Shown here in pieces: positions 51,036 to 60,115 of a stretch of 64,000 bases of DNA. This stretch comes from an uncultured Bacteroidales bacterium (GTDB lineage: Bacteria > Bacteroidota > Bacteroidia > Bacteroidales > Bacteroidaceae), in assembly GCA_902801485.1 (NCBI GenBank), contig CADCIP010000011.1, positions 16,992-80,991 of the forward strand. The letters are read 5' to 3'. Both the position numbers and the translations under genes were made by a program. The notes beneath the pieces were generated by a model. That model did not search any database. It was not told where the DNA came from and saw nothing but the letters and a program-made list of their open reading frames with translations. Positions within the stretch are counted from its first letter, which is position 1. Each line of letters starts with the position of its first letter.

Positions 51036-53102
51036 TTAGAGTTTCACTTTGAAGACTTGGAAAGTCTTGGCAGGAATATTGGGGGTGAGGATGAGGGTGC
51101 CTTTGTTGGCAGTAACAGCTATGGTACTGCTTTTGGGACTGACAACCTCAGGCTTGCCGGGTGTATTCTCTGCATCGTAGTCGGAACAATCCAGTGAAAT
51201 GACTTCAGCACTTGTGGGGAATGCCTTGAGTTTCAGGTCTGTGATATTTATGCTTGCAGTACTTGATTTCTCTTGGGTATTGATTACTTTGACGATAATT
51301 TGGTTCTTGTCCTTGTCGATTACAGCACTGGCAAATACACCATCCTGCCCCTCCTTTACGGGATTCGGCCCTTCTCCCAACCTCTCACCCGAGGGAGAGA
51401 AGAGTTGTATAGTTGTTGGCAATACATGGGTGCCGCGGTTGAGCATGTAGAGTTGCTGGACGTAGTAAGAGGCAGTGCGAGCTGTAGCAAGGTTGTTGTA
51501 CCAGATAAGGTCGGGACGCCATTGCCATCCTTCCATGTGGGCAAAGAGCGGTGCGTAGGTGGCCATGTGAACCAAATCGGCATTGCGCTCGATATTGGTC
51601 ATAAAGGCGGCCTCGTAGATGCTGGCCCCAGCATGGTTGTATTTCTTGCCTCGGTCGTGGCAAGCCCATTCGCCGGCAAAGACACGCGGACCATCCTTGG
51701 TGTAGAACGTGCGGTCGCTATAGCGGTTCATGGAGTTCTTGTACCATTGGATATCTCGGTAGAAATGTTCATCTACAAGATCAGCCTTCAGTTCACGCAT
51801 TGCCTTCCAACCGTTACGGAAATGGTCGTCCTCGGCGTTGGGACCGCTGGTGCCAATGAGTTTTATTTCGGGATGAACCTTACGCACTTCAGGAGCAATA
51901 ATGGCCAGACGGTCGAAGAAGGGCTTCTCCCATTGTTCGTTACCGATAGCCAGGAATTTAAGGTTGAAGGGGGCAGGATGTCCCATGTCAGCACGGAGTT
52001 TGGCCCATTGATTATTGGCAGGGTCGCCATTGGCAAAGTCGATAAGGTCTATGCAGTCGTCGATAAACTGCTGCAAGCCTTCCTTTGTAGCCGGTGCATG
52101 TGCATCGTCGCCATTCTGGTACTGACAGGCCATTCCCACATTGAGTACGGGCAATGGTTCGGCTCCAATCTCTTCCGAGAGTTGGAAATACTCGAAGAAT
52201 CCAAGGCCATAGCTTTGGAAGTAGTCGGGGAAATACCTGTGGGTAAAGGTGTAGTGCCAGCGATTCTCGTTCAGCGGACGGTTCTCGACAGGCCCTACTG
52301 TTTTCTTCCACTGGTAACGGGTAGCCAAGTCTGTTCCCTCTACGATGCAACCGCCAGGGAAGCGGAATACGCCAGGGTGCAGGTCTTCAAGCGTCTGAGC
52401 TACATCCATGCGTAACCCATTCTCGTGCCCTTTGTAGGTCTTCACAGGGAAAAGGCTGATATGTTCCACGTCGGTCGTTACCTTACCATCTCCCCACACG
52501 CGAAGGTGAGCCTTGGCAAAAGTTTTCTTGGGCTTGATAATGGCAGTATATTTCTTCCAATCCTTGCCGCTGACTTCCACACCAGCATTGCCCAGTTTCT
52601 GGTCTTCTTCCATTGTAGCGTTGTCCACCAAGTCTATCCACAATTTGGCATTACCGCCATCCGGAACACGTGCCCAGAGTGAGAAGCGATATTCCTCCCC
52701 ACTCTTCACTCCGATTCCGAAGAAACCGTGATTCTCTATCATCGTATGCTTATCGCGATGTCCTGAAGGAGCAAGACGTACATAGTGAGGGTTACGCGCG
52801 AAGGGACCGTCGTCCTTCAGTGTCACCTTTCCTGAGATTTCCCAGCCGGCAAAGCGGTCGGGAAACTCGAAACTGCGGTTCTTTACCAGCTCAGCATAGA
52901 GACCGCCATCTGCAGCATAGTTGATATCCTCGAAGAAGATACCGTACATGGTGGGCTGAATGACAGCACCAGGTCTCCTGGCATTTACTGTTATGATATT
53001 CTCCTGAGCCCTGACAGTTGACAGTTGAGAGTTTAGAGTTGAGAGTAAAAAATCGGGCAAGCCTAATATGGCTGCACAAAGAATAATTCTTTTTGCTTTC
53101 AT
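51036..53102 (-). CDS. GH51 alpha-L-arabinofuranosidase
   Basis: I use the ATG at 53102 (688 residues), which gives a signal peptide. The protein matches secreted GH51 enzymes with an N-terminal carbohydrate-binding-like beta sandwich (PTMYGIFFEDINYAADGGLYAE, FEFPDRFAGW), TIM barrel, and C-terminal beta domain. The acid/base is Glu389 in IGNEQWEKP and the nucleophile is Glu478 in FAGEWACH. It releases arabinose from arabinan or arabinoxylan. Residues 20-29 (LSTLNSQLST), at the end of the signal peptide, are encoded by the GTTGAGAGTTTAGAGTT intergenic word repeat. Confidence 0.92.
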   Translation of the reverse strand: MKAKRIILCAAILGLPDFLLSTLNSQLSTVRAQENIITVNARRPGAVIQPTMYGIFFEDINYAADGGLYAELVKNRSFEFPDRFAGWEISGKVTLKDDGPFARNPHYVRLAPSGHRDKHTMIENHGFFGIGVKSGEEYRFSLWARVPDGGNAKLWIDLVDNATMEEDQKLGNAGVEVSGKDWKKYTAIIKPKKTFAKAHLRVWGDGKVTTDVEHISLFPVKTYKGHENGLRMDVAQTLEDLHPGVFRFPGGCIVEGTDLATRYQWKKTVGPVENRPLNENRWHYTFTHRYFPDYFQSYGLGFFEYFQLSEEIGAEPLPVLNVGMACQYQNGDDAHAPATKEGLQQFIDDCIDLIDFANGDPANNQWAKLRADMGHPAPFNLKFLAIGNEQWEKPFFDRLAIIAPEVRKVHPEIKLIGTSGPNAEDDHFRNGWKAMRELKADLVDEHFYRDIQWYKNSMNRYSDRTFYTKDGPRVFAGEWACHDRGKKYNHAGASIYEAAFMTNIERNADLVHMATYAPLFAHMEGWQWRPDLIWYNNLATARTASYYVQQLYMLNRGTHVLPTTIQLFSPSGERLGEGPNPVKEGQDGVFASAVIDKDKNQIIVKVINTQEKSSTASINITDLKLKAFPTSAEVISLDCSDYDAENTPGKPEVVSPKSSTIAVTANKGTLILTPNIPAKTFQVFKVKL

Positions 53103-53124
53103 GGGTTTAATATATTTGCGAGGA

Positions 53125-53132
53125 CAAAGATA
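53125..53132 (-). promoter_or_regulatory. -7 box of the GH51 gene
   Basis: TATCTTTG on the minus strand, 22 bp before the ATG at 53102. Confidence 0.5.
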
Positions 53133-53310
53133 CAAATATTTTTTCTTTCCCCGTTATATTTTTAAGGTTAAAATACTTTCACAAGTTCTGCTTGCTTTGT
53201 GGATAAAGGGAGATAAAAGAAGATAGATGGAGACAAATAATTCGATTTTTTCTAAACGTTACTCTTTGTTAATCCTTACGTTGGTGAACGCATAAAAGGG
53301 CCGTTTTGCG

Positions 53311-54042
53311 CTACAGCTTACTTGATGCGTCTGCGTCAAGAAGGAATTCGCAACAAGGATGTAACTGGAGGATAGAAGCTGGCACGTCTGTGGTAACAGG
53401 ACCAAGGAGCATGGATTGCACTATGTCGGCTTTGTTCTTACCTTTGGCAACCAGTACAATGCGACGAGCTTGCATGATGTCTCGAATGCCAAGCGTAACA
53501 CCACCCAACCATTTGTCTGCAGGTGTAGCAGTCTCGCAACGTATTCGTTCCTCCAGTTCTGCATTCATTTCGGTCACCCAAGCGGTGCTCTCGAAAGGAG
53601 TACCTGGTTGGTTAAATCCCAGATGTCCGTTTTCTCCCAGGCCTAAAATAAGAAGGTCGATGCCGCCACGTCGTTCCAGTTCCTTAGTGAACTGCAGACA
53701 GGCGGCAGGATAATCATCGCTCTGTGTCGGAAGCATCAGAAAGTGGTTCTCGTCGATATCCATATCGTTGAGCATCTCCGTACGTAGCATTGTATAGCAT
53801 GCTCCGGTATAATCCCGCGATACGCCCACTACTTCGTCCAGACCAAAGAATGTCGTATGACTGGCATCGAAACCCGTTTGCTGCCATATCTGTGCCACGC
53901 GACGATGCATATTGTACGTAGTACGGCCTGTAGAAAGACCTATCACGCTATCGGGTTTCGCCTTAATCTGTTCTACAATACGAGAAGCTGCAACCTCGTC
54001 GAATCTATGCTCTCCAGGCGTAATAGTAATCTGATGCTTCAT
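53311..54042 (-). CDS. nagB: Glucosamine-6-phosphate deaminase (NagB-type) with active-site Gln
   Basis: The 243-residue protein has the short NagB length of Bacillus-type enzymes, which convert glucosamine-6-phosphate to fructose-6-phosphate and ammonia. Motifs are IGLSTGRTTYNM (phosphate loop), TTFFGLDEV (catalytic Asp), and LGLGENGHLGFNQPGTPF. In E. coli the last motif reads NDGHIAFNEP; the Asn for Asp change is common in short NagB, but the Gln for the Glu that pairs with the catalytic His is unusual. The enzyme might be altered in activity or prefer another amino-sugar phosphate. No nagA is adjacent. Confidence 0.82.
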   Translation of the reverse strand: MKHQITITPGEHRFDEVAASRIVEQIKAKPDSVIGLSTGRTTYNMHRRVAQIWQQTGFDASHTTFFGLDEVVGVSRDYTGACYTMLRTEMLNDMDIDENHFLMLPTQSDDYPAACLQFTKELERRGGIDLLILGLGENGHLGFNQPGTPFESTAWVTEMNAELEERIRCETATPADKWLGGVTLGIRDIMQARRIVLVAKGKNKADIVQSMLLGPVTTDVPASILQLHPCCEFLLDADASSKL

Positions 54043-54072
54043 GTTTCTCTTTATTCATTGCCGGAATATAAG

Positions 54073-54111
54073 AAAAAGAGGATGTGTCAGATCAGGCAGC
54101 ATCCTCTTTTT
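54073..54111 (-). terminator. Terminator downstream of the 54141-55625 gene
   Basis: The arms AAAAAGAGGATG (54073-54084) and CATCCTCTTTTT (54100-54111) form a 12-bp stem, T-rich on either strand. It follows the lipoprotein gene by 30 bp and precedes nagB. Confidence 0.85.
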
Positions 54112-54140
54112 GCTTATTATGATATACCTATAATATGATT

Positions 54141-55625
54141 TTACTTAACATATATTACGTTGTAATCCCATGTTCCGTCGTTAGCTGCTGCATTCCAACT
54201 GCTTGGAGGAGTAACAACACAATCCAGTGGATTCTTCACATCGTCCACCTTGGCAAAGGCGTTAACATATTGTTGAGGATCCGTTGTAAACTTTACTGTG
54301 CTCTTGTCCAGCATCTTCTTCAACTCGTTACGGCCCAGTTCTACTGCGTAGTCGTTATAGTAGTTCCAGACTTCGATGGTCAAACCATCTGAGTAAGTCT
54401 CACGCAGATACTTCAACACCTCAGGTGTGATGCCTTGTGTCTTAATGCGAATACCCGTTGCCTCGTAGCTTACCGTAGCAGTTACCGTATGGCCATTAAT
54501 GTCATACTCTATACGATCTGGCTGAGGACTGTGCATCTCAACGTTTAACTTATGAGAAAGAACAATATCCATATCATCGGCCTCGCAATAGTACTCCGGA
54601 GTTACAGGAATAAAGACTTCCACGTCGGAAGTATCACGAATATGGATAGATAATTTGGTGTAAATATAGTCGTCAACATCACGCTCGGCATTCATGCTCA
54701 GGTTCACCTCGATTTCGGCCTTAAACGAATTCGGGTCTATAACAGGATTAACAGGACCGACAGGTTCTTCTTCCAAGTCTGGTTTCACAGGGTCTTCGCC
54801 TATCTTCTGGGCAGGTGTTATCTTAACAATCCAATCGTTGAACACCCAGTCGCGCTCTACGTCCTGATTATGGTTGTTTGGATAAATATCCGTACCATGA
54901 GCGTAGAAGTCGAAACCGACGTAATAATTACCGTCAATCTTCAGAATAATATATTCATAATGGTATTTACCATCAGTAGAATTATGGTATGCAAACTGCT
55001 CGTCGCGGCCATCTGTACCCATATATTCCATCAGGGTAGTTCCGATATACTGGTCGTGGGTCTGTTCATCTTCCATAATGGTATTGTTGTTACCATTATT
55101 GAAATTATTGATGTGCTCGTATGTACCTTCATACTCTGTCGTCTGAACTATTTTTGGGTTCCATTTAACCTCTGTCTTTAGGTTATTGAAAACCAGTATT
55201 TCATCCATATGGTCCGAACCCTTACGAATGTTCTGGTTATAACCGTCTTTATATTCGGTCTCACCCTTATAGACCTGCTGTACATAGAAAAATTTCCAAG
55301 TTACGGACAATTGGTTCTTGGCTCCCTCACGTTTCTGGCTGAACTCCTCTACTACCTTGGCACGTTCTGCATCTGTAACGTTTGTTGGACGTGAATATTC
55401 CTTATACCAGATGTTTCCACTTGTATTGGCAGCACGTGTGTCAAAAGTAGAGCCTATCAAACTCGTCCTTGAAGAGAATGCAAAATCAGAAGATTGCGTA
55501 AGGTTGAAATCTTGCTGACTAACAGCAGGTTCTCCCTCATTTGAGTGGGTGTCTGAACACGCAGTAAAAACGAATCCCATCCCAATGGTGACGGAAAGCG
55601 CCAAAATCAAATTTGTTTTTTTCAT
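54141..55625 (-). CDS. Hypothetical lipoprotein
   Basis: I use the ATG at 55625 (494 residues), giving a lipoprotein signal ending FTACS (Cys23). The mature protein is acidic and beta-rich with several proline-rich linkers (KPDLEEEPVGPVNPVIDPN, about 300-318). It likely has two domains; the C-terminal one has IYTKLSIHIRDTSDVEVFIP and TVSYEATGIRIKTQG. The family is not recognised; its general look is that of Bacteroidetes surface lipoproteins. A terminator follows. Confidence 0.72.
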   Translation of the reverse strand: MKKTNLILALSVTIGMGFVFTACSDTHSNEGEPAVSQQDFNLTQSSDFAFSSRTSLIGSTFDTRAANTSGNIWYKEYSRPTNVTDAERAKVVEEFSQKREGAKNQLSVTWKFFYVQQVYKGETEYKDGYNQNIRKGSDHMDEILVFNNLKTEVKWNPKIVQTTEYEGTYEHINNFNNGNNNTIMEDEQTHDQYIGTTLMEYMGTDGRDEQFAYHNSTDGKYHYEYIILKIDGNYYVGFDFYAHGTDIYPNNHNQDVERDWVFNDWIVKITPAQKIGEDPVKPDLEEEPVGPVNPVIDPNSFKAEIEVNLSMNAERDVDDYIYTKLSIHIRDTSDVEVFIPVTPEYYCEADDMDIVLSHKLNVEMHSPQPDRIEYDINGHTVTATVSYEATGIRIKTQGITPEVLKYLRETYSDGLTIEVWNYYNDYAVELGRNELKKMLDKSTVKFTTDPQQYVNAFAKVDDVKNPLDCVVTPPSSWNAAANDGTWDYNVIYVK

Positions 55626-55705
55626 GTTGATTGTAGCTAAAGGGAGACAACACCTCATCCCCGCAATTAAAAAAAGTATTTTTGTTAGTTATTTTATTTT
55701 CGCTG

Positions 55706-55713
55706 CAAAAATA
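55706..55713 (-). promoter_or_regulatory. -7 box of the 54141-55625 lipoprotein gene
   Basis: TATTTTTG on the minus strand, about 80 bp before the ATG. No clear -33 element. Confidence 0.4.
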
Positions 55714-55779
55714 AGAGTTTATTTTCTTACCAGCGAACCTACAATCAAAAAAAACAAAAAAAAGTACAATTTTCTTGAT

Positions 55780-56538
55780 TTATGTTAATTCGAGGTTCAA
55801 CTCCACAGGGCAGTGGTCACTCCCTAAGATTTCGGTGTGTATTTTTGCATCTGTAACCTTAGGAAAGAGGCGGTTACTGACAAGCCAGTAGTCGATACGC
55901 CACCCTGTGTTCTTTGCGCGAGCCTGAAAACGGTAGCTCCACCATGAATAAACGTTCTTCACTTCCGGGTTCAGCGTGCGCCATGTATCAGTGAATCCCG
56001 CAGCAAGCAATTGTGAAAACTTTTCACGTTCTTCATCTGTGAAACCTGCATTCATGTGGTTGGTCTTAGGGTTTTTCAAGTCAATCTCCTGATGCGCCAC
56101 ATTCATATCTCCACATACTAAGACAGGCTTTTTGGCATCCAACGATAGCAGATAAGAACGGAAATCATCTTCCCACTTCATTCGGTAATCCAAACGTTTT
56201 AATCCATCCTGGCTATTGGGCGTATATACACACACAAGGAAATAATTCTGCATCTCTAGGGTTATTACGCGCCCCTCAGTATCGTGCTCTGCTATGCCTA
56301 AACCATAAGTGACATTTATGGGTTCATGCTTGGTAAAAACAGCCGTTCCCGAATAACCTTTCTTTTCTGCATAGCTCCAATACGAAATGTAGCCAGGAAA
56401 CTGAAGGTCCAGTTGCCCCTCTTGCATCTTGGTTTCTTGCAAACAGAAGAAGTCGGCATTCAACTCCGTGAACACTTCTTTGAAGTTCTTTCCCACTACG
56501 GCTCTCAAGCCATTCACATTCCAGCTAATAAATTTCAT
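55780..56538 (-). CDS. xth: Exodeoxyribonuclease III / AP endonuclease
   Basis: The 252-residue protein has the EEP-family repair nuclease motifs: ISWNVNGLRA at the start, FCLQETKM with the metal Glu near residue 34, GDMNVAHQEIDL, WWSYRFQARAKNTGWRIDY, and LGSDHCPVEL with the catalytic Asp-His pair. It cuts DNA at abasic sites and trims 3' ends. It starts 23 bp after the CotH-type gene on the same strand, with no promoter box of its own seen. Confidence 0.95.
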   Translation of the reverse strand: MKFISWNVNGLRAVVGKNFKEVFTELNADFFCLQETKMQEGQLDLQFPGYISYWSYAEKKGYSGTAVFTKHEPINVTYGLGIAEHDTEGRVITLEMQNYFLVCVYTPNSQDGLKRLDYRMKWEDDFRSYLLSLDAKKPVLVCGDMNVAHQEIDLKNPKTNHMNAGFTDEEREKFSQLLAAGFTDTWRTLNPEVKNVYSWWSYRFQARAKNTGWRIDYWLVSNRLFPKVTDAKIHTEILGSDHCPVELNLELT

Positions 56539-56561
56539 GTTGTTTTGTTTTTAGGTTATTA

Positions 56562-59192
56562 TCACTTCACAAGAATCTTTTTCCCATTAATGATATGAAG
56601 CCCCTTCTGTGACTTTGACATAGGAGTACCCATAACAGAATAGGATGTAGAACGTTCTGCCCGGAAGGGAACTATGATATTGTCTGTGTTTTCATTATAG
56701 TATGTTCCGTTGTCAGCAAGCAGGACGATACCGTGAGTAGAATCTAATACAGGATGATCATCCTCTCCCAATGTCTGGAACCAAACGGGTGTGTCCTGAC
56801 CGCTGTACTCATTGAGCATATAGCATAACTCGCCGTTGGCCACTTGGTCAGGTGTTATCTGATAAGCATTTCTGTCGGGTGTAGTAGAAAAGCAGTTGGT
56901 GGATTTGGGGTTGCCACGTAGCATTGCGTCGCTCATATCCTTGTAATAATAGCCTTCGATTCTGCCGCTACCATAGCAGTTATATGTCTGACCATTACCG
57001 GCATATCCGGTTATCTGGCCACTCTCGCGATAACCTGTCACAGGTCCTGTGACGTAGCAGTTGATGAAAATGGGTGTAGCAGCTGCGGACATGTTACAGC
57101 CGAAAATAGCGCCGGCATTCCGATCCGAGGCTGTCACAGAACCCTCGTTGCCAAGACATTCCATTGTAATTGTTCCTCCACCGTTAGAACCTCCAATGAT
57201 GCCGACATAAGATTTTCCGCTGATGGAGCAGGTATTATCGAGTACAAAGTTCTTGATAGCAGCACCGCCACCAACGACACCAAAGAGACCGACATAGTTG
57301 TTCCCGGATTCTATATTAAGGTTGCTGAAGGTGTGTCCGCCTCCGTCAAAGCGTCCCCCATACGGATAGGTAGCATTACCTATGGGAGTAATGGTGTAGC
57401 CCTGGAAGTCCAGATCGGCAGTAACCTTGGCGTTGACGGTATTCTCTCCACTATTTACCAACTCGGCAAATTCCAACAAATCATCGGGAGTGGATATCAC
57501 AAAGTCCACATTCTGAGGAATCGTTCCATATCCCAATTTTTTATCTATCCAGCGGATGCGTCCTTTCAGGTAGTTCTTGATAATATCCAATTCGCCCTGA
57601 TAGGTGCCGGGTGCAGCCGCCTGAAGGGTGAGCAATACGCCCAGATTATCCCAGCGGGTAAAGTTCAGTTTCTGTGATTCATCCAACACCTGCCCCAAAC
57701 TATCCACAAAGGCGCAAAGGCTTTCGGCAGTGAAGGCTCCGCTCTCGCGCATTTCAGCCCAGATGTTGCTGAGCATCTCACTGGCGTATGGGGCTGAAAG
57801 GATGCGGCTCACAAAATCGCGTATACCCGTAACGGCAGATCCGTAGTTGTAAAGCCAGTAGGGTTTCCCATTGACCGGATAGGAACGTTGGTCATTGTCC
57901 ATACTGAGATCGAAGTCCCATACAGGTCCGAAGTGGAGCTGGTCGTCATCGCGTTCCTTATATACATATATGCTCCACATGGCATCATGGTTGCCGGCAA
58001 ATTCTTCCACCAGGAAAAAACGCAGGAAGCTTTCCAAGTCCAGCTTACTGTGGTAATCTTTATCAGGATGCATGAAGTCGGGTGACCACAGAAGGGACTC
58101 CATCTCGTTGAATGCATTGCGGATGTACGAGAACTGTTCCGAAGTGATATCCTTATCATCGGGATATTTCACATCCACGGGAATCCCTCCTATGTTGGAA
58201 CTGAAGTGATACTGCTCACCGCCCGGACTGGTAATCTCCAACAGATAGCCGCCAGTAATGCTGTAATCTTCGTTATCCTCGGGAAGCATCTCGGCAATGT
58301 CAACACGATTGGGGTCCACAGTTACCTGGTCGGCAAGCTGATAGTTTCCCTTGTATTCTCCGTTCACTATCACGTCTACGTTCTGAATCCAAGGCGTATA
58401 TCTAAGGCCCAGCCTGCGGCTCATCTCGAAGGCAATGTTGTTACGCATCAGGCTCTTCTCGCGCCAGTTGGGCATCAGTACCCACTTTTTGCTCTTCGCC
58501 GGACTCTGTAGGGGAGAATCCTTGAGCATGTGATGGCTCTTGCCGTCGTTAAATTTAATGCGATAAGGACGCTTTTTGAAGAGTTCGTAGCGGGAACCGT
58601 TACCGCGCTCACGAGCTAAAATGGGGTATTCTTGCAAATGAATTCCACCATCATAAATCAAGCACATTTCGGATTCCAACTCATGGACCTTGTCGTATGG
58701 TTCAATCCCCTCATAAGTATGATAAGACAGAGTGGGAAGGTTGGTCAACTGATAAAAACGAGAATCATCGCCTACACCCTCATGACCATAGAACCATACA
58801 TCGGAAATATCACAACTTCTGCCAGCCGGAGCGCACCAACGTACATAGCGGAAACCGCGCGAGACGGAAATGTCGGCATAAGACATTACGCCTGCGCCTC
58901 CCTTCTCGGTAATCATAAACAGAGGAATGGCGTCAACAAAATCTTCTCGATTGGATCCTTCAAAAAGCCCCAAAACCACACTTTCGGAATCATCATCAGT
59001 ACCATGAGGACGCCAACTCACACGTGTAATAACATGTGGGGTGCCCAGATCCAAACCTTTCCACCTCTTCGTTCCTATCGCAGAGCCTGTTAAATTATCA
59101 AACGGGTCAACTTCTTTTTCCCTGCGCTGTGCACAAAGAAACAATGGAAGCAATAAAGTCAGAAAAAATATACTTATACGTGAAGTTTTCAT
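56562..59192 (-). CDS. CotH-family secreted protein with GLUG repeats and sorting tail
   Basis: I start at the ATG at 59192 (876 residues), which gives a signal peptide (LPLFLCAQ). After an N-terminal discoidin-like beta domain (KRWKGLDLGTPHVITRVSWRPHG, about 45-65) comes a CotH kinase-like domain. It has KKWVLMPNWREKSLMRN, GNYQLADQVTVD, GGYLLEI and the metal-type motif FGPVWDFDLSMDN. Residues from about 590 carry GLUG-type repeats (YPYGGRFDGGGHTFSNLNI, YVGLFGVVGG). The end YSVMGTP ... KKILVK is a sorting-type tail. CotH phosphorylates spore coat proteins in Bacillus; the Bacteroidetes surface versions have no known substrate. Confidence 0.87.
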   Translation of the reverse strand: MKTSRISIFFLTLLLPLFLCAQRREKEVDPFDNLTGSAIGTKRWKGLDLGTPHVITRVSWRPHGTDDDSESVVLGLFEGSNREDFVDAIPLFMITEKGGAGVMSYADISVSRGFRYVRWCAPAGRSCDISDVWFYGHEGVGDDSRFYQLTNLPTLSYHTYEGIEPYDKVHELESEMCLIYDGGIHLQEYPILARERGNGSRYELFKKRPYRIKFNDGKSHHMLKDSPLQSPAKSKKWVLMPNWREKSLMRNNIAFEMSRRLGLRYTPWIQNVDVIVNGEYKGNYQLADQVTVDPNRVDIAEMLPEDNEDYSITGGYLLEITSPGGEQYHFSSNIGGIPVDVKYPDDKDITSEQFSYIRNAFNEMESLLWSPDFMHPDKDYHSKLDLESFLRFFLVEEFAGNHDAMWSIYVYKERDDDQLHFGPVWDFDLSMDNDQRSYPVNGKPYWLYNYGSAVTGIRDFVSRILSAPYASEMLSNIWAEMRESGAFTAESLCAFVDSLGQVLDESQKLNFTRWDNLGVLLTLQAAAPGTYQGELDIIKNYLKGRIRWIDKKLGYGTIPQNVDFVISTPDDLLEFAELVNSGENTVNAKVTADLDFQGYTITPIGNATYPYGGRFDGGGHTFSNLNIESGNNYVGLFGVVGGGAAIKNFVLDNTCSISGKSYVGIIGGSNGGGTITMECLGNEGSVTASDRNAGAIFGCNMSAAATPIFINCYVTGPVTGYRESGQITGYAGNGQTYNCYGSGRIEGYYYKDMSDAMLRGNPKSTNCFSTTPDRNAYQITPDQVANGELCYMLNEYSGQDTPVWFQTLGEDDHPVLDSTHGIVLLADNGTYYNENTDNIIVPFRAERSTSYSVMGTPMSKSQKGLHIINGKKILVK

Positions 59193-59226
59193 TTTTTTAT
59201 TAAGGTTTCCCCCCCTATTTTTGCTG

Positions 59227-59234
59227 CAAAGATA
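59227..59234 (-). promoter_or_regulatory. -7 box of the CotH-type gene
   Basis: TATCTTTG on the minus strand, 34 bp before the ATG at 59192. Confidence 0.5.
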
Positions 59235-59287
59235 CAAATATCCTACTCATTTCCCGTTTTTCTACTCCCATTTAACATTATTATTTA

Positions 59288-59295
59288 TACTTTTG
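59288..59295 (+). promoter_or_regulatory. -7 box of the 59353 gene
   Basis: TACTTTTG on the plus strand, 57 bp before the ATG, diverging from the CotH promoter. Confidence 0.45.
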
Positions 59296-59352
59296 CCCCA
59301 AAATGATGCAATAATATTACAAAGAAATAAACTTTTTAAACTCTTTAACCAA

Positions 59353-59925
59353 ATGAAAACCCTTGTTCCTCTTTTATTTTTGTTTATAAGCACCTTTGTT
59401 CAGGCACAGACCAATATGGCGGGCCGCGTTTACTACAACTCCAACGTTTTATCTGGCAAAATGAATGAAGTCAAAAAAGACATGAATAAAGAGCTTGACA
59501 AGGCCAAGGCGGATGCCATAAAGAAAGCAGAGGAGAATAAAAAACGCAAGCTCACAGATGCCGAAAAGGCCGAGTTGGATAAAAAGACCGAGGAAGGTCT
59601 GAAAATGGCAGAAGCTATCTTCAAAGGTACAAAGACTGCTGTTACCGTTACTTTCAAAGATGACAAGACCGTCGTGATGAAGATGGATATGAAAGTTGAC
59701 GATGAAGGAATGAAAAAGGCCGGCATAGGATGGGCTAAACGCAAAATGATACACGCTGCCTGTGCCATTGCACCTTCAGAAAAATGCAAATACACCGTCA
59801 AGGGCAACATGATTATAACAGAAGAAGGAAAGGAGAAGGATACCATGCTATTAAGCGATGACGGTAAGTATCTCAGTGGCAAACTGGACAAAGAAACGCC
59901 TTTTAAACTCACCCGAACAAAATAA
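59353..59925 (+). CDS. Small secreted protein with a charged helix
   Basis: I use the ATG at 59353 (190 residues): it follows the promoter and yields a signal peptide (STFVQAQ). The frame extends upstream to 59041 only antisense to the CotH gene. The mature protein has a long, highly charged predicted helix (KKDMNKELDKAKADAIKKA, about 42-60 and on) and then short beta strands (TAVTVTFKDDKTVVMKMDM, KYTVKGNMIIT) like a lipocalin-type domain. The family is not recognised. A terminator follows about 60 bp later. Confidence 0.75.
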   Translation: MKTLVPLLFLFISTFVQAQTNMAGRVYYNSNVLSGKMNEVKKDMNKELDKAKADAIKKAEENKKRKLTDAEKAELDKKTEEGLKMAEAIFKGTKTAVTVTFKDDKTVVMKMDMKVDDEGMKKAGIGWAKRKMIHAACAIAPSEKCKYTVKGNMIITEEGKEKDTMLLSDDGKYLSGKLDKETPFKLTRTK

Positions 59926-59988
59926 AAATAATGATATAAAAGCATTATGCAATACAGAAATGGATAAAAAGAAGTGAACTTCTAAAAC

Positions 59989-60028
59989 AAAAAATCCGAA
60001 AGATTTGGTTACTTTCGGATTTTTTTTT
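59989..60028 (+). terminator. Terminator after the 59353 gene
   Basis: AAAAAATCCGAAAG (59989-60002) pairs with CTTTCGGATTTTTT (60012-60025), followed by more T. The T-run directly precedes the -7 box of the next gene. Confidence 0.88.
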
Positions 60029-60029
60029 G

Positions 60030-60037
60030 TACTTTTG
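60030..60037 (+). promoter_or_regulatory. -7 box of the large surface-protein gene
   Basis: TACTTTTG immediately after the terminator T-run; TTTG lies 22 bases upstream inside the terminator loop, so terminator and promoter overlap. Confidence 0.45.
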
Positions 60038-60115
60038 CGGTGGAATCAAACCAAAGGAATACCTTAAAGAATGAACTTTAAACTATATACTAACCAAACA
60101 AACAAATCAGTTATT

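Noticed and set aside
51273-52415. Long open frame (380 codons) antisense to the GH51 gene
   Set aside because: A shadow of a strongly supported glycosidase; no family features of its own.
59041-59352. N-terminal extension of the small secreted protein
   Set aside because: It lies antisense to the CotH gene and across both promoters; the ATG at 59353 gives a signal peptide.
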